Of a stretch of DNA of 64,000 bases, positions 10,523 to 19,172 are shown piece after piece; position 1 is the first letter of the stretch; each line of letters opens with the position of its first letter. The position numbers and the translations under genes are program-made. The notes below the pieces were generated by a model. It saw only the letters and a list, made by a program, of their open reading frames with translations. It did no database searches and was not told where the DNA came from. The DNA comes from Singulisphaera sp. GP187. GTDB taxonomy: Bacteria; Planctomycetota; Planctomycetia; Isosphaerales; Isosphaeraceae. The DNA is taken from NCBI RefSeq assembly GCF_900129635.1, contig NZ_FSRB01000001.1, positions 1,093,501 to 1,157,500 of the forward strand. Reading direction: 5' to 3'.

Positions 10523-11719
10523 ATGAGGCTGTCCCGCGCGCGGCTTGCGGTGAAGCGGGCGATGGTCGCGGTCGCTGTTCTGTCAATTACCCCGGCGGTG
10601 GGGCACTCGCGCGGGCAGGAAATATCCTCCTTGCCAGCGCAAATCGCTGCCGCCCAGGAGCGCCACCAGCGGGCCGTCGAGCGATACCGTCAAGAGCGCC
10701 CGGCTGCGGTCCGTGCCGCAGCCAGGGCGTGTTATGAAGAGGAGAGGCGCCGGGACCTCGGCGATCTCTTGGACCGTGCCGAGAGGTTCCCGGATGATCC
10801 GGCTGCCGTGCAGGCGATCCAGTTTGTGATCACGGCCGACCTCGTCGGGTCGATAGGCGTGCTGAATCGGGCGGTCGACCTTCTCGCACGGGACCACGTC
10901 CGCCACCCGGGCATCGGGTCGTATTGCCAGTTTCTATCGCTGACTTATCATGCGGCGTCCGTGGAAACGTTTATCCGCGCGGTCCTCGCGAAGCACCCGG
11001 ACCGCAAGGACCGAGCCGGGGCTTGTCTCGCGCTCGCTGAGATGCTGCAGATCAAAGCCCACATGGCGCGACACCTCCGCAAGTACCCCGAACAGATCAA
11101 ATCCTACGGGGAAGACCACGGGGCCGAGGCGATGGCACGCTTCCTCCGGGAGACGGCCCCCGACGCGATCGAGAAGGAGGCCGAGGCGGTGTTCGAACGG
11201 GTCGTGAACGAGTTCGGCGGCCTGCGCGCGACGCAACCCCCGCGATCCTTCGGCGAGATCGCCGCGGGCGAACTGAACGCCCTGCGCCACCTCCACATCG
11301 GCCAGGTCGCCCCTGACATCGAAGGGGCCGACATCGAGGGGAAGCGGTTCAAGCTGAGCGACTTCCGCGGGAAGGTGGTGCTGCTGGTCTACTCGGGCGA
11401 GTGGTATCCCGAGTGCACGGAGATGTACGCGGTGCAGCGTGCGCTCCTGGCACGCTATGCAGGTCAGCCGTTCGCGGTGGTGGACGTGAACACGGACCAA
11501 CGCCCGGACAAGCTCCGGGCGTCGATCGAGGCGGGCCGGGTGACCTGGCGCTGCTGGTGGGATGGCGGCCCCGGCGGCCCGATCGCCACGCATTGGGCCA
11601 TCAGGAATTATCCGGGCGTCTTCATCCTCGATGCCAAAGGCATCATCCGCCACCGGGACGTTCGAGGAGAAGGCATAGACGAGGCGGTCGGTGAGTTGAT
11701 GGCGAAAGCGAAGGAGTGA
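10523..11719 (+). CDS. Secreted thioredoxin-fold (TlpA/AhpC-like) protein
   Basis: The protein has 398 residues from the ATG at 10523, which follows a GAGGT ribosome site at 10513-10517. In-frame codons further upstream lack such a site and fall in the preceding terminator region. The N-terminus is basic then hydrophobic ([16 protein letters not shown]), a likely signal peptide. Residues about 30-250 are helical and uncharacterised. Residues about 255-398 form a redoxin domain: [39 protein letters not shown], then [20 protein letters not shown] near the end. The usual WCxxC active site is WYPEC here, so only the second cysteine (Cys298) remains. A classic disulfide-exchange reaction is therefore doubtful; a peroxidase-like or structural role is possible. 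Confidence 0.8.
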   Translation: MRLSRARLAVKRAMVAVAVLSITPAVGHSRGQEISSLPAQIAAAQERHQRAVERYRQERPAAVRAAARACYEEERRRDLGDLLDRAERFPDDPAAVQAIQFVITADLVGSIGVLNRAVDLLARDHVRHPGIGSYCQFLSLTYHAASVETFIRAVLAKHPDRKDRAGACLALAEMLQIKAHMARHLRKYPEQIKSYGEDHGAEAMARFLRETAPDAIEKEAEAVFERVVNEFGGLRATQPPRSFGEIAAGELNALRHLHIGQVAPDIEGADIEGKRFKLSDFRGKVVLLVYSGEWYPECTEMYAVQRALLARYAGQPFAVVDVNTDQRPDKLRASIEAGRVTWRCWWDGGPGGPIATHWAIRNYPGVFILDAKGIIRHRDVRGEGIDEAVGELMAKAKE

Positions 11720-11759
11720 TGGAACTGAGCGCGTAGAAGGGGTTCTTGCGGGCGCGGAG

Positions 11760-12222
11760 GAGCAAGGAGGAGGAGCAAGGAGGAGGAGCAAGGAGGAGGA
11801 GCAAGGAGGAGGAGCAAGGAGGAGGAGCAAGGAGGAGGAGCAAGGAGGAGGAGCAAGGAGGAGGAGCAAGGAGGAGGAGCAAGGAGGAGGAGCAAGGAGG
11901 AGGAGCAAGGAGGAGGAGCAAGGAGGAGGAGCAAGGAGGAGGAGCAAGGAGGAGGAGCAAGGAGGAGGAGCAAGGAGGAGGAGCAAGGAGGAGGAGCAAG
12001 GAGGAGGAGCAAGGAGGAGGAGCAAGGAGGAGGAGCAAGGAGGAGGAGCAAGGAGGAGGAGCAAGGAGGAGGAGCAAGGAGGAGGAGCAAGGAGGAGGAG
12101 CAAGGAGGAGGAGCAAGGAGGAGGAGCAAGGAGGAGGAGCAAGGAGGAGGAGCAAGGAGGAGGAGCAAGGAGGAGGAGCAAGGAGGAGGAGCAAGGAGGA
12201 GGAGCAAGGAGGAGGAGCAAGG
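11760..12222 (+). repeat. 13-bp tandem repeat array, 36 units
   Basis: The unit GCAAGGAGGAGGA repeats with exact 13-base spacing from 11762 to the last GCAAGG at 12217, giving 36 occurrences with no visible interruption. Because 13 is not a multiple of three, all three frames read as long low-complexity open frames on both strands (for example [13 protein letters not shown] or [13 protein letters not shown]). I treat these as artefacts. The array begins about 40 bases after the thioredoxin-fold gene and runs straight into a truncated transposase head whose own leader contains the same GAGGAGCAAGG seed. Confidence 0.97.
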
Positions 12223-12392
12223 ACATGCATTGCACTCTGGATCCTGGCATCAGAATTTTGTAGATGTCGCAGATTCACCAAGAAGACTCAACAATGACGA
12301 TCACTCGCGCCCATCTCGTCGACCCCGACGTCACACGTTGGTATCACTGTGTCACGCGATGCGTCCGACGCGCCTTCCTGCTCGGGAAATAA
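12210..12392 (+). pseudogene. Truncated head of a RAYT/IS200-like (Y1) transposase, copy 1
   Basis: An ATG at 12294 opens a 32-codon frame ending at 12392. It contains [19 protein letters not shown], the start of REP-associated tyrosine transposases (the family runs [13 protein letters not shown] and then continues for 200-300 residues). The catalytic HUH and tyrosine parts are absent; after GK comes a stop. The 84 bases before the ATG match the leader of the second copy at 14762-14840, starting at GAGGAGCAAGGACATGCATT. The fragment cannot encode an active enzyme. Confidence 0.75.
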
Positions 12393-12673
12393 AGACAGCC
12401 ATGTAGGAATCGGTCAAAACGAGGGCGGGCAGCCTGGGGACGAAGTGGCCCCTCCCGGCCAGGAATACTGGCGGTTTGTTCAGATTCCGGGGACGAACCG
12501 CGGGCCGATGGACCATCTCTGTCGCTGCAGATCACGCTCGCCACACTGGTCATATCAGGGGAGTGACCCCACACAGCCGGATCCGACGTTGGTGATCGGA
12601 CAGAGCGCCACGCTTTAACCACGGCTTTGCGCCACGGGGACATTCGACGTTATTCGGTCCCTCGGCCGGGTCG
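12393..12673. other. Non-coding spacer between RAYT fragment and IS110 transposase
   Basis: No convincing gene is present. It should contain the transposase-3' side end of the IS110-type element, but I could not find the boundary because these elements usually lack clear terminal inverted repeats. Confidence 0.4.
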
Positions 12674-14239
12674 TCACTCTGTGGGATCAGGCTCCCCTGA
12701 CACGCTCGATGGTAGCAAATTCACCCCCAGCTTCGCCAAGACCGCGGGGAGAATTTCGCCCAAAAGTTGCGGACCGGTTCCCCGCTTCGACCGGGGCCGC
12801 GACAGTTCCTCGGTCAGCGGGACCGCCTCCGACCGATGCTCCGATCGGGGAAGCTGGCACACCGCCGAATCCAAGATCAACATAGTACGTGCACAATCAA
12901 CATTGTGTTCGTTCAAAAATTTGATCAGTTTTTCAAGAACATAATGCCGATGCTGACAGCTCGGGTGGCGGTAGACCGATTGCCCCGCCACCATCTGGTA
13001 GGCGATCCGGCAGAATCGGCCGCCGACCTTGACATGGATGTCGCGCGGATCCTTGCCACTCAATCGCCACTTGGCGGCTTGGATCCTGAAATAATCATTA
13101 CATGTGATCAAATTGTCGGCGATCCGGAGGATCACTTCGCGGAGCGAGTGATTGCCGCGGCGCACCAACGCCCCGTTGCTCCGGTCGACGGTGTCGCTTT
13201 GATACCGCGAGGGAAACAGCCCGGCGCGGCCGGTGATCGAACGGGCTTTGGGATAACGGCCGATCGGCCCCATCTCGCCAGCGAACTCGGCGGCGGTCGC
13301 CACGTTGATCCCCGGAATTCCCAGCAACAGCACGTAGGGGGTGCGAGCCAGGAACCCGGCGAGATCCCCTTCGACGGTCCGGATGGCCTCAAGCTTGGTC
13401 ATCCGATCTCCATCAAGTGACATGAGCAACCGCAGATGACTTGGCGATTGCGAATGTTGTGCGGGAGCCGCCTTGGACCAGGCGACGATCTTCTCGACGG
13501 TCTTCAGATGCGGATGGAATCCCGCCTCACGAAGCCGCCTGAGGAGCCCGAGGACACCGACCTCGAGAATCGCGTCGGCCGATTGCAAGTTCTTGACGAT
13601 CCAGAGCGGCAGTGGGCTGTCAAACGGATCAATGACCGCACTAAACCCTGGCATGATCAATTGAAAATGGTCGTGAATTTGGTTTCGAAGTGTGACGTTC
13701 TTGGTGACAAGATCGCGGCGATGACGAGCCAGGAGTTGGAGGTCAGCGTAGAGGGGGTCGGGTTCGTGCTCGAGGAGTCCGAAACCGTTGACCGCCGCGC
13801 GATGGATGGCGGAGAGGTCGGTGTCATCGGTTTTATTGCCGGGATCGGCGGGCTGGCGAAATTGCTTGGTGGCGAAGGGATGGACGATCCGGACCTCAAA
13901 GCCAGCCGCCTGGAACGCGGCCTGGACCGGCAGGTGAAACCGCCCCGTGCGTTCGACCACGACGATCACCACCCCGAGCCGAAGCCGCTGAGCCGCCGCG
14001 TGGACCGCCTGAATCGCTGCCTCGAACCCCCCGCGATCGTGGTTGATGACCGTGGGAGGGAGCAGGACCGTCCCATAGAAATCGGCCAGCAGGAACTTGG
14101 ATCGAGCCTTGGCGCAATCGATGCAGACGATCCCAAACCGTTCTGGGCCCACGGCTTGCACTCGGGGATGCAAGGTTCCCGTAGGCTTCTGAATCTCGTG
14201 GGAGCGACGATGCCGCCTGGAAGCAGTGCGAGTTGCCAT
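12674..14239 (-). CDS. IS110-family transposase (DEDD recombinase), apparently intact
   Basis: The protein has 521 residues from an ATG at 14239 with GGAGG about nine bases upstream. The N-terminal DEDD RuvC-like domain shows IDCAKARSKFLLADF, VVVERTGRFHLP and NKTDDTDLSAIHRAA, giving the expected D, E, D, D order. The C-terminal Transposase_20 domain shows LLLGIPGINVATAAEFAGE and RAGLFPSRYQSDTVD, including the conserved serine region, then GNHSLREVILRIADN. The protein is somewhat longer than many members because of an extended C-terminus. The enzymes of this family recombine DNA without terminal inverted repeats and use a structured bridge RNA from the element end. The frame has no stop or shift, so it may still be active. 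Confidence 0.92.
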   Translation of the reverse strand: MATRTASRRHRRSHEIQKPTGTLHPRVQAVGPERFGIVCIDCAKARSKFLLADFYGTVLLPPTVINHDRGGFEAAIQAVHAAAQRLRLGVVIVVVERTGRFHLPVQAAFQAAGFEVRIVHPFATKQFRQPADPGNKTDDTDLSAIHRAAVNGFGLLEHEPDPLYADLQLLARHRRDLVTKNVTLRNQIHDHFQLIMPGFSAVIDPFDSPLPLWIVKNLQSADAILEVGVLGLLRRLREAGFHPHLKTVEKIVAWSKAAPAQHSQSPSHLRLLMSLDGDRMTKLEAIRTVEGDLAGFLARTPYVLLLGIPGINVATAAEFAGEMGPIGRYPKARSITGRAGLFPSRYQSDTVDRSNGALVRRGNHSLREVILRIADNLITCNDYFRIQAAKWRLSGKDPRDIHVKVGGRFCRIAYQMVAGQSVYRHPSCQHRHYVLEKLIKFLNEHNVDCARTMLILDSAVCQLPRSEHRSEAVPLTEELSRPRSKRGTGPQLLGEILPAVLAKLGVNLLPSSVSGEPDPTE

Positions 14240-14524
14240 GCGAATGGACCTCCAAGAAAGGACCGGGAAGAAATCCCACTCCTACTATGGAAGTCTTTAT
14301 GAGCCAGAGAGTTAAGAGTTATTCTCTCTGATTTGCTACATACCAGGGGGACATAGCAATAGTGTTCGGCACCCCGTTTGCTCAGTGGGTTCGGCCCGAG
14401 CGAGGACGCGTCGGCGGCGTGAGGAACTCGCTCTCAGTGGCCTGGGACGAGCCGCCGACTCCAGAGAATTGCAAACCACCGCGCGGCAGCGAACGCCGCG
14501 GGTTCGGGAGGCGAACCGCGGGTG
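14240..14524 (-). ncRNA. Structured flank upstream of the IS110 transposase, candidate bridge-RNA region
   Basis: No gene fits here. The DNA holds strong potential stems: TCGGCGGC at 14411-14418 pairs perfectly with GCCGCCGA at 14451-14458, and a stem built on GGTTCG (14501-14506) with CGAACC (14512-14517) extends outward through GC pairs. In IS110-group elements a bridge RNA is transcribed from the non-coding end upstream of the recombinase. This is the matching position. The second stem lies next to the IS4 tail and may belong to that element instead. The assignment is inference. Confidence 0.35.
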
Positions 14525-14758
14525 TTACACGTCCGCAGGCTTTAATTTGCTAATATGGTTAAGAAGCTCCTCAAGGCTCGCCCAGCCCGCGAAATACAGG
14601 CAGATCATCTCGTAAGACCGGAGCGTCGGCTTGCGGCCCGTCCACAGGCTGATCAGGAGGCACGCAATGATCGCACAGTACGCCTGGATCTCGATCCCCT
14701 TGGGATGCGTACTCAGCAGGTGGCGACAGCCGAGCACGTGCTTGAAAAATCTAAAGAA
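14525..14758 (-). pseudogene. C-terminal fragment of an IS4-type DDE transposase
   Basis: About 77 codons read FFRFFKHVLGCRHLLS, then GIEIQAYCAIIACLLISLW, TGRKPTLRSYEMICLYFAGW and a stop. This is the familiar C-terminal block of IS4-family transposases, containing the end of the catalytic domain. All upstream sequence is missing: the frame passes directly into the leader of the second RAYT fragment. It is therefore a remnant left by a later insertion or recombination. Confidence 0.75.
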
Positions 14759-14951
14759 GAGGAGCAAGGACATGCATTGCACTCGGGATCCTGGCATCAG
14801 AAGCTGTTAGATTTCTTGGATTCACCCAGGAGACCCAACCATGACGATTGCTCGCGCCCATCTCGTCGACCGCAACGTCACACGTTGGTATCACTGCGTC
14901 ACGAGATGCGTCCGACGAGGGCGAGGGTTGGTGGCCAGGCACCAAAAGTGA
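14759..14951 (+). pseudogene. Truncated head of a RAYT/IS200-like transposase, copy 2
   Basis: The segment is a diverged duplicate of the one at 12210-12392. The leader GAGGAGCAAGGACATGCATT is shared, and an ATG at 14841 opens [14 protein letters not shown], after which the sequence changes to unrelated residues and stops at 14951. Here the leader is preceded by the IS4 tail rather than by the 13-bp array. Both copies lose similarity just after the CVRR codons. Confidence 0.75.
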
Positions 14952-15222
14952 GTAAGGCGGGGAGCTTGGGTGATCCCTCGAAGTCGGCGATCAGGCGTCT
15001 ATCTTTACTGAATATCCCAGACCTCTCCACTGAAGTGCCTGGTGACTTTTGCCCCCCGTGAGGCGGGATTGGGGCTCGGCCGCGAGTCAATTTTGAGGAT
15101 CGGACAACCTGAGGCCGAGGGGGACAGCCGCGTTTCGCGCGGATGCATTCTCAAGAAGTCGCGAGCCTCGATTCGCGCAAGGCGGTGAGTTTCGGTGATG
15201 TTCGGCTTGGCGGATCGTGGGA
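14952..15222. other. Non-coding spacer
   Basis: No gene, RNA or repeat could be supported. It separates the transposon remnants from the end of the XylR-like gene. Confidence 0.4.
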
Positions 15223-16722
15223 TCAGCCTTTGGAGCGGTTCCTGGCTCGGTACTCTCCCGGAGTGAAGCCTGTTTTTTGTTTGAACAGTTTGCACATGTA
15301 GTTTAAGTGATTGAAGCCGGATTTGGTGGCGATGGTGGCCAGGGACAGGTTGGTTTCGGTCAAGAGTTCCTTGATCGATCTGAGCTGAAGCCGGACGATC
15401 GCCTCGTGGGGGGTATAGCCGACGGCCGATTTGAACCGGGTTTCCAGAACGCGCCGGGAGAGAGGCACGATCTTGAGCACGTCGCACACCTGGATCCCCT
15501 CGCAGGCGTGGTCGCGGATGAATCGGAGGGCGTCGGAGACCAGGTGATCGTCGATCGCGAACAGGTCGGTCGACTGTCGCGCCACGACGCCGGCTGGCCG
15601 GACCATCGCGATGTCGGGAGGGACGTCTGCGCCCGCCATCATCTGGCCGAGGAGGGACGCGGCATGATAGCCGATCTGATGGGCTGAGCATTTGATGCTG
15701 GACAAGGACGGGTCGGCCAGGTCGCAGAGGAGGTCGTCGTTATCGACGCCGAGGACGGCGACCTCGTCGGGGACGGCGACGTTGAGGTTGCGGCAGACTT
15801 CGAGGACTTGCAGGGCGCAGCCGTCCCACGCGCCCAGGATGCCCACGGGCTTGGGCAACGACCGGATCCAGCGGGCGATGGCCGTCTTGTCGATGTTCCA
15901 GGAGCTGGAGATCGGTTGAACCACGGTTCGCCGAAAAAGATGGCAGTCGTGGCCTGCCTCCGCCAACGACCGAGCGAAGGAGGAGCCACGCAGGTCGGAC
16001 CAGGGAACCCCGGGGACGCCGCAGAATCCAAAGTGCTTGAGCCCGCGCTCGAGCAGGTGATCGACGGCGAGCCGGGCGATCTCCACGGGATCGGGCTCGA
16101 CGCTCGGCATTGTCCGCAAGAGCCTGTAACAACTGACGTCGACGACCGGCAAGCCCGTTTCGTCGATCGCCCGTGCGAGCCGATCGTTCTCCATCCTGGC
16201 GAGGATTCCGTCCCCTTTCCAGCGCGCCAGCCACGGGGGAGGCTCGACGCCCCTTCCTTGTTCGCTGAATCGGAACTTCCAGGGGCCATGTTCGCGCACA
16301 TAGCTCCGGATGCCGTGGAGCGTTTCTCGCGCATACGAATGCGACGTCTCGAGAAAGAGGGCGACGTTAAGGACTTTTCGTTTCATTTTCAAACGCGGGA
16401 TCGATCCCACTTGATCCTCGATTAACCGCCGGTAACGGGCGACGGTGTCCCGGTGGACTCCCGAGAGTCGTCCTGCTTCTCGGATCCCCCGGCCTTCGAC
16501 GAGATGTCCCAAGACCGATTCCGCTGTTGGGGAGTCGAGATGGGCGCCGAAGAGCGGGGTTCCCTTGCGCTCGGAGAATCGCGTTTTGCAGGTCCGACAG
16601 CGGAGCATCCGCCGTTCTTGATCGGGACCGTAGCGACTGGTGATGCTCAGGTTCCCCACGCCCGTCTTACTGTAATCGGGACATTGGGAATTCCAGCAAC
16701 AGAAGTGGGACAGATCAGCCAT
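15223..16722 (-). CDS. XylR-like AraC-family regulator fused to a transposon-type zinc-ribbon/HTH domain
   Basis: From the ATG at 16722 the protein has 499 residues; a GTG at 16836 would add 38. Residues 1-110 carry a zinc ribbon (C9, C14, then C42-RT-C45), the phrase RTCKTRFSERKGTPLFGAHL and a helix-turn-helix (GRLSGVHRDTVARYRRLI). I associate this with IS1-like transposase N-termini common in planctomycetes. A second methionine (16386, MKRKVLNVALF) is where normal XylR proteins of about 390 residues begin. From there a LacI/periplasmic-binding sugar-sensor domain (DGILARMENDRLA, VAVLGVDNDDLLCDL) is followed by an AraC HTH (SLATIATKSGFNHLNYMCKL, TGFTPGEYR). The family senses sugars and activates catabolic genes; no target operon is adjacent. 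The join is in frame with no stop. No good ribosome site precedes 16386, which favours expression as one protein. Confidence 0.85.
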   Translation of the reverse strand: MADLSHFCCWNSQCPDYSKTGVGNLSITSRYGPDQERRMLRCRTCKTRFSERKGTPLFGAHLDSPTAESVLGHLVEGRGIREAGRLSGVHRDTVARYRRLIEDQVGSIPRLKMKRKVLNVALFLETSHSYARETLHGIRSYVREHGPWKFRFSEQGRGVEPPPWLARWKGDGILARMENDRLARAIDETGLPVVDVSCYRLLRTMPSVEPDPVEIARLAVDHLLERGLKHFGFCGVPGVPWSDLRGSSFARSLAEAGHDCHLFRRTVVQPISSSWNIDKTAIARWIRSLPKPVGILGAWDGCALQVLEVCRNLNVAVPDEVAVLGVDNDDLLCDLADPSLSSIKCSAHQIGYHAASLLGQMMAGADVPPDIAMVRPAGVVARQSTDLFAIDDHLVSDALRFIRDHACEGIQVCDVLKIVPLSRRVLETRFKSAVGYTPHEAIVRLQLRSIKELLTETNLSLATIATKSGFNHLNYMCKLFKQKTGFTPGEYRARNRSKG

Positions 16723-17582
16723 GAGCACATTAATCCTGTTCTTCACGTTTCGATGAGCCGCGACTTCCCCACGCCATCTTTTCGGCACGTCGCGTTTCAG
16801 GGTGTGCAATGAAGCTGGGACAGTGGGGCGGCCCACCCTCCACGATCCTGGTTTGAGCGATCTGGGATGCAGATGTTATGACAAGAACAGACTAAATAGC
16901 GAGATTCGTTTGCACAACGGCTCGGGAATTGGTGATGACACAAAAAGATTGGTGGACGAAATCGTGGCAGGCGAAGGGGCGGCCGAATTTACGTCGCCGA
17001 TCGGTCCCGTTGATCCGAGGGACATTGGTGGATTGCGCGAAGCTTGGTGGTTTGTTGGGGTTGCTTTTCAGGAAAATTGTAGAAGAAAAAAGTCGGAAAT
17101 CTTCAAAGACGGGGCGCGACTTAAAACCAGACAATGTGGAATTGAAACTGCGAGTCACCTCGTGCTATCTCAAAACCGTTAAATCGATGCGGGGCTCCAT
17201 GCGCATGGCCTTTTTCCCAGGCGCTCGGTCCGGGCTGCGCCTCAGGAGAAGCCACGGATGCAGCCGGTGCGTCGAGACCATCAAGGGGCTGAGAGGTGAT
17301 TGATTCGTTTCATGGTACCGCGTCAAGGAGGCCTTCCCCGGCGAGGCATGTCATCATTTTGTTTCTAGCCAAGCTCTTTGGCGTCAGTCGATCGCGGTTC
17401 GCTCAGTACGTTCTGCGTACCGAGAGATGAGCCCCGTGTTTGTAGGGACCTGGCTCTTTGGTTCTCTTTTCAGGTCCGTTGCGTCGAGTTCCGGGCGGTC
17501 CGAGCCAATCCTCGGAAGTGCACTTGCATCGGTGGTTGTATACAAGAGTGTCGGTATTCCCAGAAATGAGAGGGTATCGGTG
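16723..17582. other. Long intergenic region between divergent genes
   Basis: About 860 bases without a convincing gene. It must contain the divergent promoters of the XylR-like gene and the pseudopilin gene. A perfect palindrome TTGTATACAA lies at 17536-17545, about 40 bases before the pseudopilin start. The middle (16900-17200) is richer in AT than the surroundings and may be decayed or acquired DNA. Confidence 0.5.
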
Positions 17583-18611
17583 ATGACGAGGTCATTCTAT
17601 CGATCGTCCGCTCGCGGTTTTACGTTGATCGAGCTCTTGGTCGTGATCGCGATCATCGCGGTTTTGATCGCGCTGCTGTTGCCCGCCGTGCAGGCGGCGC
17701 GGGAGGCGGCCCGTCGTTCCCATTGCATCAATAACCTCAAGCAGTTTGGGGTTGCCCTCCACAACTACGAATCCACGGTCAGTTCGCTCCCTTGGGGACT
17801 CGGCCCCGGTGGTTGGAATGACTGGGGGGCCCATCCGTTGCTTCTGAGCTACCTCGAGCAAGCTCCCTTGTTCAATGCGATCAATTTCGCCAACACGGGG
17901 AATGCGACCAACGCCGGCGCCGCTCAGAATACCACGATTTTCCGAACGGCCATCAACGTCTTCCAGTGCCCGTCGGATCAGGACCGACTGACCAACGCCG
18001 AGGGCCACAACAGCTACTATGGCAATGCCGGCTCCACGCCCGACTCCCTCTATCGTTCCACCCAGTTCGACGGTCTCTTCCAGTACGTTGCCGCTCAGAA
18101 AGCCATCGGGTTCCGGGACATCACCGACGGGTTGAGCCAGACCGTCGCGTTCAGCGAGCGGGTCAAGGGAATTGGGACCCTGAACAGCAAGCAGATCGAC
18201 ATTCAAACCAGCCCTTCGTCTTCGGTCTGGAACCTCGCGGCCACAACGGTAACCAACACGTCACAACCGTACTATGCCGCGTGTCTTGCGCTCTCGGACG
18301 TCACCGCCCTATCCTCGTTATGGCCTGGACTGCAGGCGGTATCGCCTGACTCAGCGGGCTCGCTCTGGTTCTCCGGCTACTGGACATTCTCACGCTATAA
18401 CCATGTGATGCCTCCCAACGCGAAAAGCTGTGGTTATGGCAATTACAGTGGCGGCGGGGCATTCACCGCGAGTAGTCGCCACTCGGGCGGCGTCAACAGC
18501 TTGGTCGCCGACGGGTCGGTCCGATTCATCAAGAACAGCGTGAGCCCGCAGACCTGGTGGGCGCTGGGGACGCGTGCCGGCGGCGAGGTCGTCTCTTCCG
18601 ATAGCTATTGA
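17583..18611 (+). CDS. DUF1559 pseudopilin-like secreted protein
   Basis: The protein has 342 residues from the ATG at 17583, behind a GAGAGG ribosome site. It starts with a type IV prepilin signal: basic leader ending ARG, then FTLIELLVVIAIIAVLIALL, where prepilin peptidase should cut before Phe. The following LLPAVQAAREAARRSHC and NNLKQFGVALHNYES are the DUF1559 hallmark. The C-terminus holds the HSGGVNSLVADGSVRFI motif (H-X9-DG type). Planctomycetes carry tens to hundreds of such genes; they are thought to build pseudopilus-like or surface structures, but the function of any one is unknown. The small lipoprotein that follows is the usual partner. Confidence 0.93.
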   Translation: MTRSFYRSSARGFTLIELLVVIAIIAVLIALLLPAVQAAREAARRSHCINNLKQFGVALHNYESTVSSLPWGLGPGGWNDWGAHPLLLSYLEQAPLFNAINFANTGNATNAGAAQNTTIFRTAINVFQCPSDQDRLTNAEGHNSYYGNAGSTPDSLYRSTQFDGLFQYVAAQKAIGFRDITDGLSQTVAFSERVKGIGTLNSKQIDIQTSPSSSVWNLAATTVTNTSQPYYAACLALSDVTALSSLWPGLQAVSPDSAGSLWFSGYWTFSRYNHVMPPNAKSCGYGNYSGGGAFTASSRHSGGVNSLVADGSVRFIKNSVSPQTWWALGTRAGGEVVSSDSY

Positions 18612-18624
18612 AAACGCGCAACCG

Positions 18625-18663
18625 GGCGGCCTGGGGGGATCTCGATCGCCGGGCCGCCTTCGA
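18625..18663 (+). terminator. Possible terminator after the pseudopilin gene
   Basis: A GC-rich inverted repeat (GGCGGCC at 18625-18631, GGCCGCC at 18652-18658) is followed by TTCGATTT. The T-run is interrupted, so it is a weak or leaky terminator, consistent with partial read-through into the lipoprotein gene. Confidence 0.45.
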
Positions 18664-18779
18664 TTTGCAAAGGCCAACGAGTCCGTCGCCGGTCACGAGG
18701 AGATCAAGGCGAATGCCTGCCATTCGCCATTGGGTCGCCTCCCCGTTCCGGCTCACACCGTTCCCAGCGAGGACAGGAT

Positions 18780-19172
18780 ATGAGACTCATCGCGAAGTCG
18801 TGGTCCATCGGGTTGATTCCCGCGGTCTTGGCGGCCTGGATGGTCGCACTTTCCGGGTGCGATCAAAGTGGGGGGGCCCCTTCGGTCTCCTCATCGACCG
18901 AGGAGGGGACGGTCCACGGAACGGTCACCGTCAACGGCAAGTTGGCTTCGGGAGGAAAGATCCTCTTCGACCCCTCGAATATTCACCGGAAATCGGTCAG
19001 CGCGGCTTCCGCAGAAATCGGCAAGGACGGCACCTACTCGGTCAAAACCTTGATCGGTGAAAATCTGATTCGTGTCGAATCGCCCGAGACCAAGAAGGGA
19101 ATGTTTAACGTGGATAGCTTTGATGTGAAGAGTGGAGACAATACGCATGACGTCGCACTCACCAAGCTGTGA
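18780..19172 (+). CDS. Small lipoprotein with transthyretin/carboxypeptidase-regulatory-like fold
   Basis: The protein has 130 residues; the ATG at 18780 follows AGGACA. A lipoprotein signal ends in VALSGC (cysteine 27). The mature part has the pattern VHGTVTVNGKLASGGKILFD then GTYSVKTLIGENLIRVESP, typical of the small beta-sandwich proteins that follow DUF1559 genes in planctomycetes. Its exact role is unknown; envelope location is clear from the lipobox. Confidence 0.8.
   Translation: MRLIAKSWSIGLIPAVLAAWMVALSGCDQSGGAPSVSSSTEEGTVHGTVTVNGKLASGGKILFDPSNIHRKSVSAASAEIGKDGTYSVKTLIGENLIRVESPETKKGMFNVDSFDVKSGDNTHDVALTKL

Noticed and set aside
11760..12222. CRISPR array
   Set aside because: The units are contiguous with no spacers and only 13 bases long; no cas genes are nearby.
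11608..12297. Long open frames on both strands over the 13-bp array (for example [12 protein letters not shown] or [13 protein letters not shown] repeats)
   Set aside because: A 13-bp unit without stop codons leaves all frames open. There is no start signal or normal composition, so they are artefacts of the repeat.
16929..17303. 124-codon frame upstream of the pseudopilin gene
   Set aside because: No ribosome site, no recognisable motif and composition unlike the real genes here.
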